The notes under the pieces were generated by a model that did not search any database, was not told where the DNA came from, and was given only the letters and a program-made list of their open reading frames with translations. A stretch of 64,000 nt of DNA from PALSA-1296 sp037143335 (GTDB lineage: Bacteria; Bacteroidota; Ignavibacteria; Palsa-1295). The stretch covers positions 10,014 through 74,013 of the forward strand of contig JBAWZA010000017.1 in NCBI GenBank assembly GCA_037143335.1. The letters run 5' to 3'. Position 1 is the first letter of the stretch; every line of letters begins with the position of its first letter. The translations under genes and the position numbers were made by a program. Below, in pieces: positions 63,039 through 64,000 of the stretch.

Positions 63039-64000
63039 GCATTTATTTTGAACGGAGCAAGCTCTGTCTCGAGCAGGATATAATAATCAGGACTTTCGGG
63101 TTTGAATTTTTCATCGTAGTTATTCAGTAATGACTGACGTATAGGCTCACCTGTCATTTCGTAATTCACGAGTGCTTCGATAATCTGGAAAAAATAAATC
63201 CACGAACTTGCTAAGAGCGATATGCGTCGCGAGCGGAGCCATTTGATGTTGCGTTGAATGAGTTTATCCGCCTCTTTGTAGTCCTTCGTTTTATAGGCTA
63301 GAAGTGTTTCTAATGGTCGAATGAGAATTTCGTAGGCAAGGAAGAAATCTTCCTTGTTAGAATCGGAGGCTTGCTCGACAAAATCGCTCGCAGCATCGTA
63401 ATCATTTCGGACGATTGCTAGCTTCGCATGAGTGAGCAATCCGACGATATTCACACTTGTCAGACCTTTTACAATTGAGCTTGATTCTAAGCGTTTCAGA
63501 ATTTCCGCGGTTCTCTCGAAATCTTTCGCGATAAATGCGACCCTCATATACCGCTGAAGAAAAATCACTGCTCGCGACGAATCAGGTGTTTGACCAAGAT
63601 CATGTTTAATAAATAACGCTAACCCCGCTTGAGGGTCAACTCCGCCGACAGCAAGTTCATAGGCAATCTGCTGCTCCACGACCTTTTCCTGATCAGGTTC
63701 GAATGCACTCCTGTTGGACTGGATAACGTCTAAGGATTTTCGGAGAAAGAAGACTCGCTTCGGATTGAGCCCCTGAAATATAGAGGCTTTCCACTCCGCT
63801 TGATAATAAAAATTGCGTGCAAGGGGATTTGGCGAATTCTCCCCTCGTTCACGGAAGGGTCCGAGAATTTAATTAGCGGCGATCTCTTGTTGCAAAAGTG
63901 TCTTCTTTTTCAACATCGGAAGCGAGGCGATCTGCGTAAATATCACGCGGAGTTTTACATAGAGATCGTCGTCCGGCACTTGGTCCTTCTTTATCCGAAT
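63029..64000 (-). pseudogene. TPR-type family gene interrupted by an in-frame stop, running off the window
   Basis: One minus-strand reading frame is open from the window edge to 63029 except for a single TAA at 63869-63871. The part after the stop (63868 down to 63029) has no ATG, GTG or TTG for about 63 codons, yet reads like coding sequence (RNFYYQAEWKASIFQGL). It aligns by eye with the intact TPR protein at 47249: both have a FYY-type helix then DxxQxN, then an ending like YFFQIIEALVNYE. The part before the stop (VIFTQIASLP) resembles VAINFTHSSAEQP in that protein at the matching place. So a nonsense-disrupted homologue is likely; a sequencing error is the alternative. The shortest callable product starts at the GTG at 63679 (216 residues). 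Confidence 0.6.

Overview
The window looks like chromosome of a Gram-negative member of the Bacteroidota/Chlorobiota (FCB) group, most like an uncultured lineage such as Kapabacteria. This is an inference from four things: seven secreted proteins ending in a type IX secretion (Por/T9SS) sorting domain; exact TAnnTTTG -7 promoter boxes (two with an upstream TTG at N20); a PER/VEB/CfxA-like class A beta-lactamase; and families common in that group such as DUF2851. The standard code is used, and three tRNAs are present (Gly-GCC, Ser-GCU, Ser-GGA).

Layout. 1-23 kb: two surface or glycan-type genes, an aldo/keto reductase, rplU-rpmA, tRNA-Gly, a DivIC/FtsB-like + ROK kinase + pyrF operon, an NfeD protease, an orphan ABC permease, polyprenyl synthase with tatC, glyA, an RpiB with an outer-membrane/lipoprotein pair, T9SS cargo, and a PpiD/SurA-like foldase. 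23-29 kb: metallophosphoesterase, rnhA, penicillin-acylase-family hydrolase, trmD and lipB. 29-37 kb is accessory: a repetitive tail-fibre-like surface protein (78-residue near-identical repeats), then a two-gene operon joining a SLOG-like/SLATT-like four-TM protein to a DUF4062-STAND NTPase-TPR protein, which has the architecture of a nucleotide-signal/NTPase immunity module. 37-45 kb: three large T9SS proteins.

45.5-49.8 kb is the most unusual stretch. A TPR-type protein gene is flanked by two tiny genes (59 and 42 codons) whose products share the C-terminus GIIVTTDQTVVY. Each tiny gene has its own Rho-independent terminator. One has a long structured leader behind a good promoter. A perfect 17-bp inverted repeat stands before the TPR gene. 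A TGYCACGGG motif recurs four times, and two of its copies would be complementary between the two small transcripts. This resembles a peptide/TPR-receptor signalling locus, or an RNA-regulated one. A damaged homologue of the TPR protein lies at the right edge, with an in-frame stop.

50-64 kb returns to housekeeping (metG-DUF72, pgk, ruvA with a TIM-barrel protein and a TSUP transporter), then DUF1801 and GNAT proteins, a class A beta-lactamase, a giant YCF48/choice-of-anchor/T9SS protein and a beta-barrel-like secreted protein.

All family names are from reading the sequence; no database search was run.
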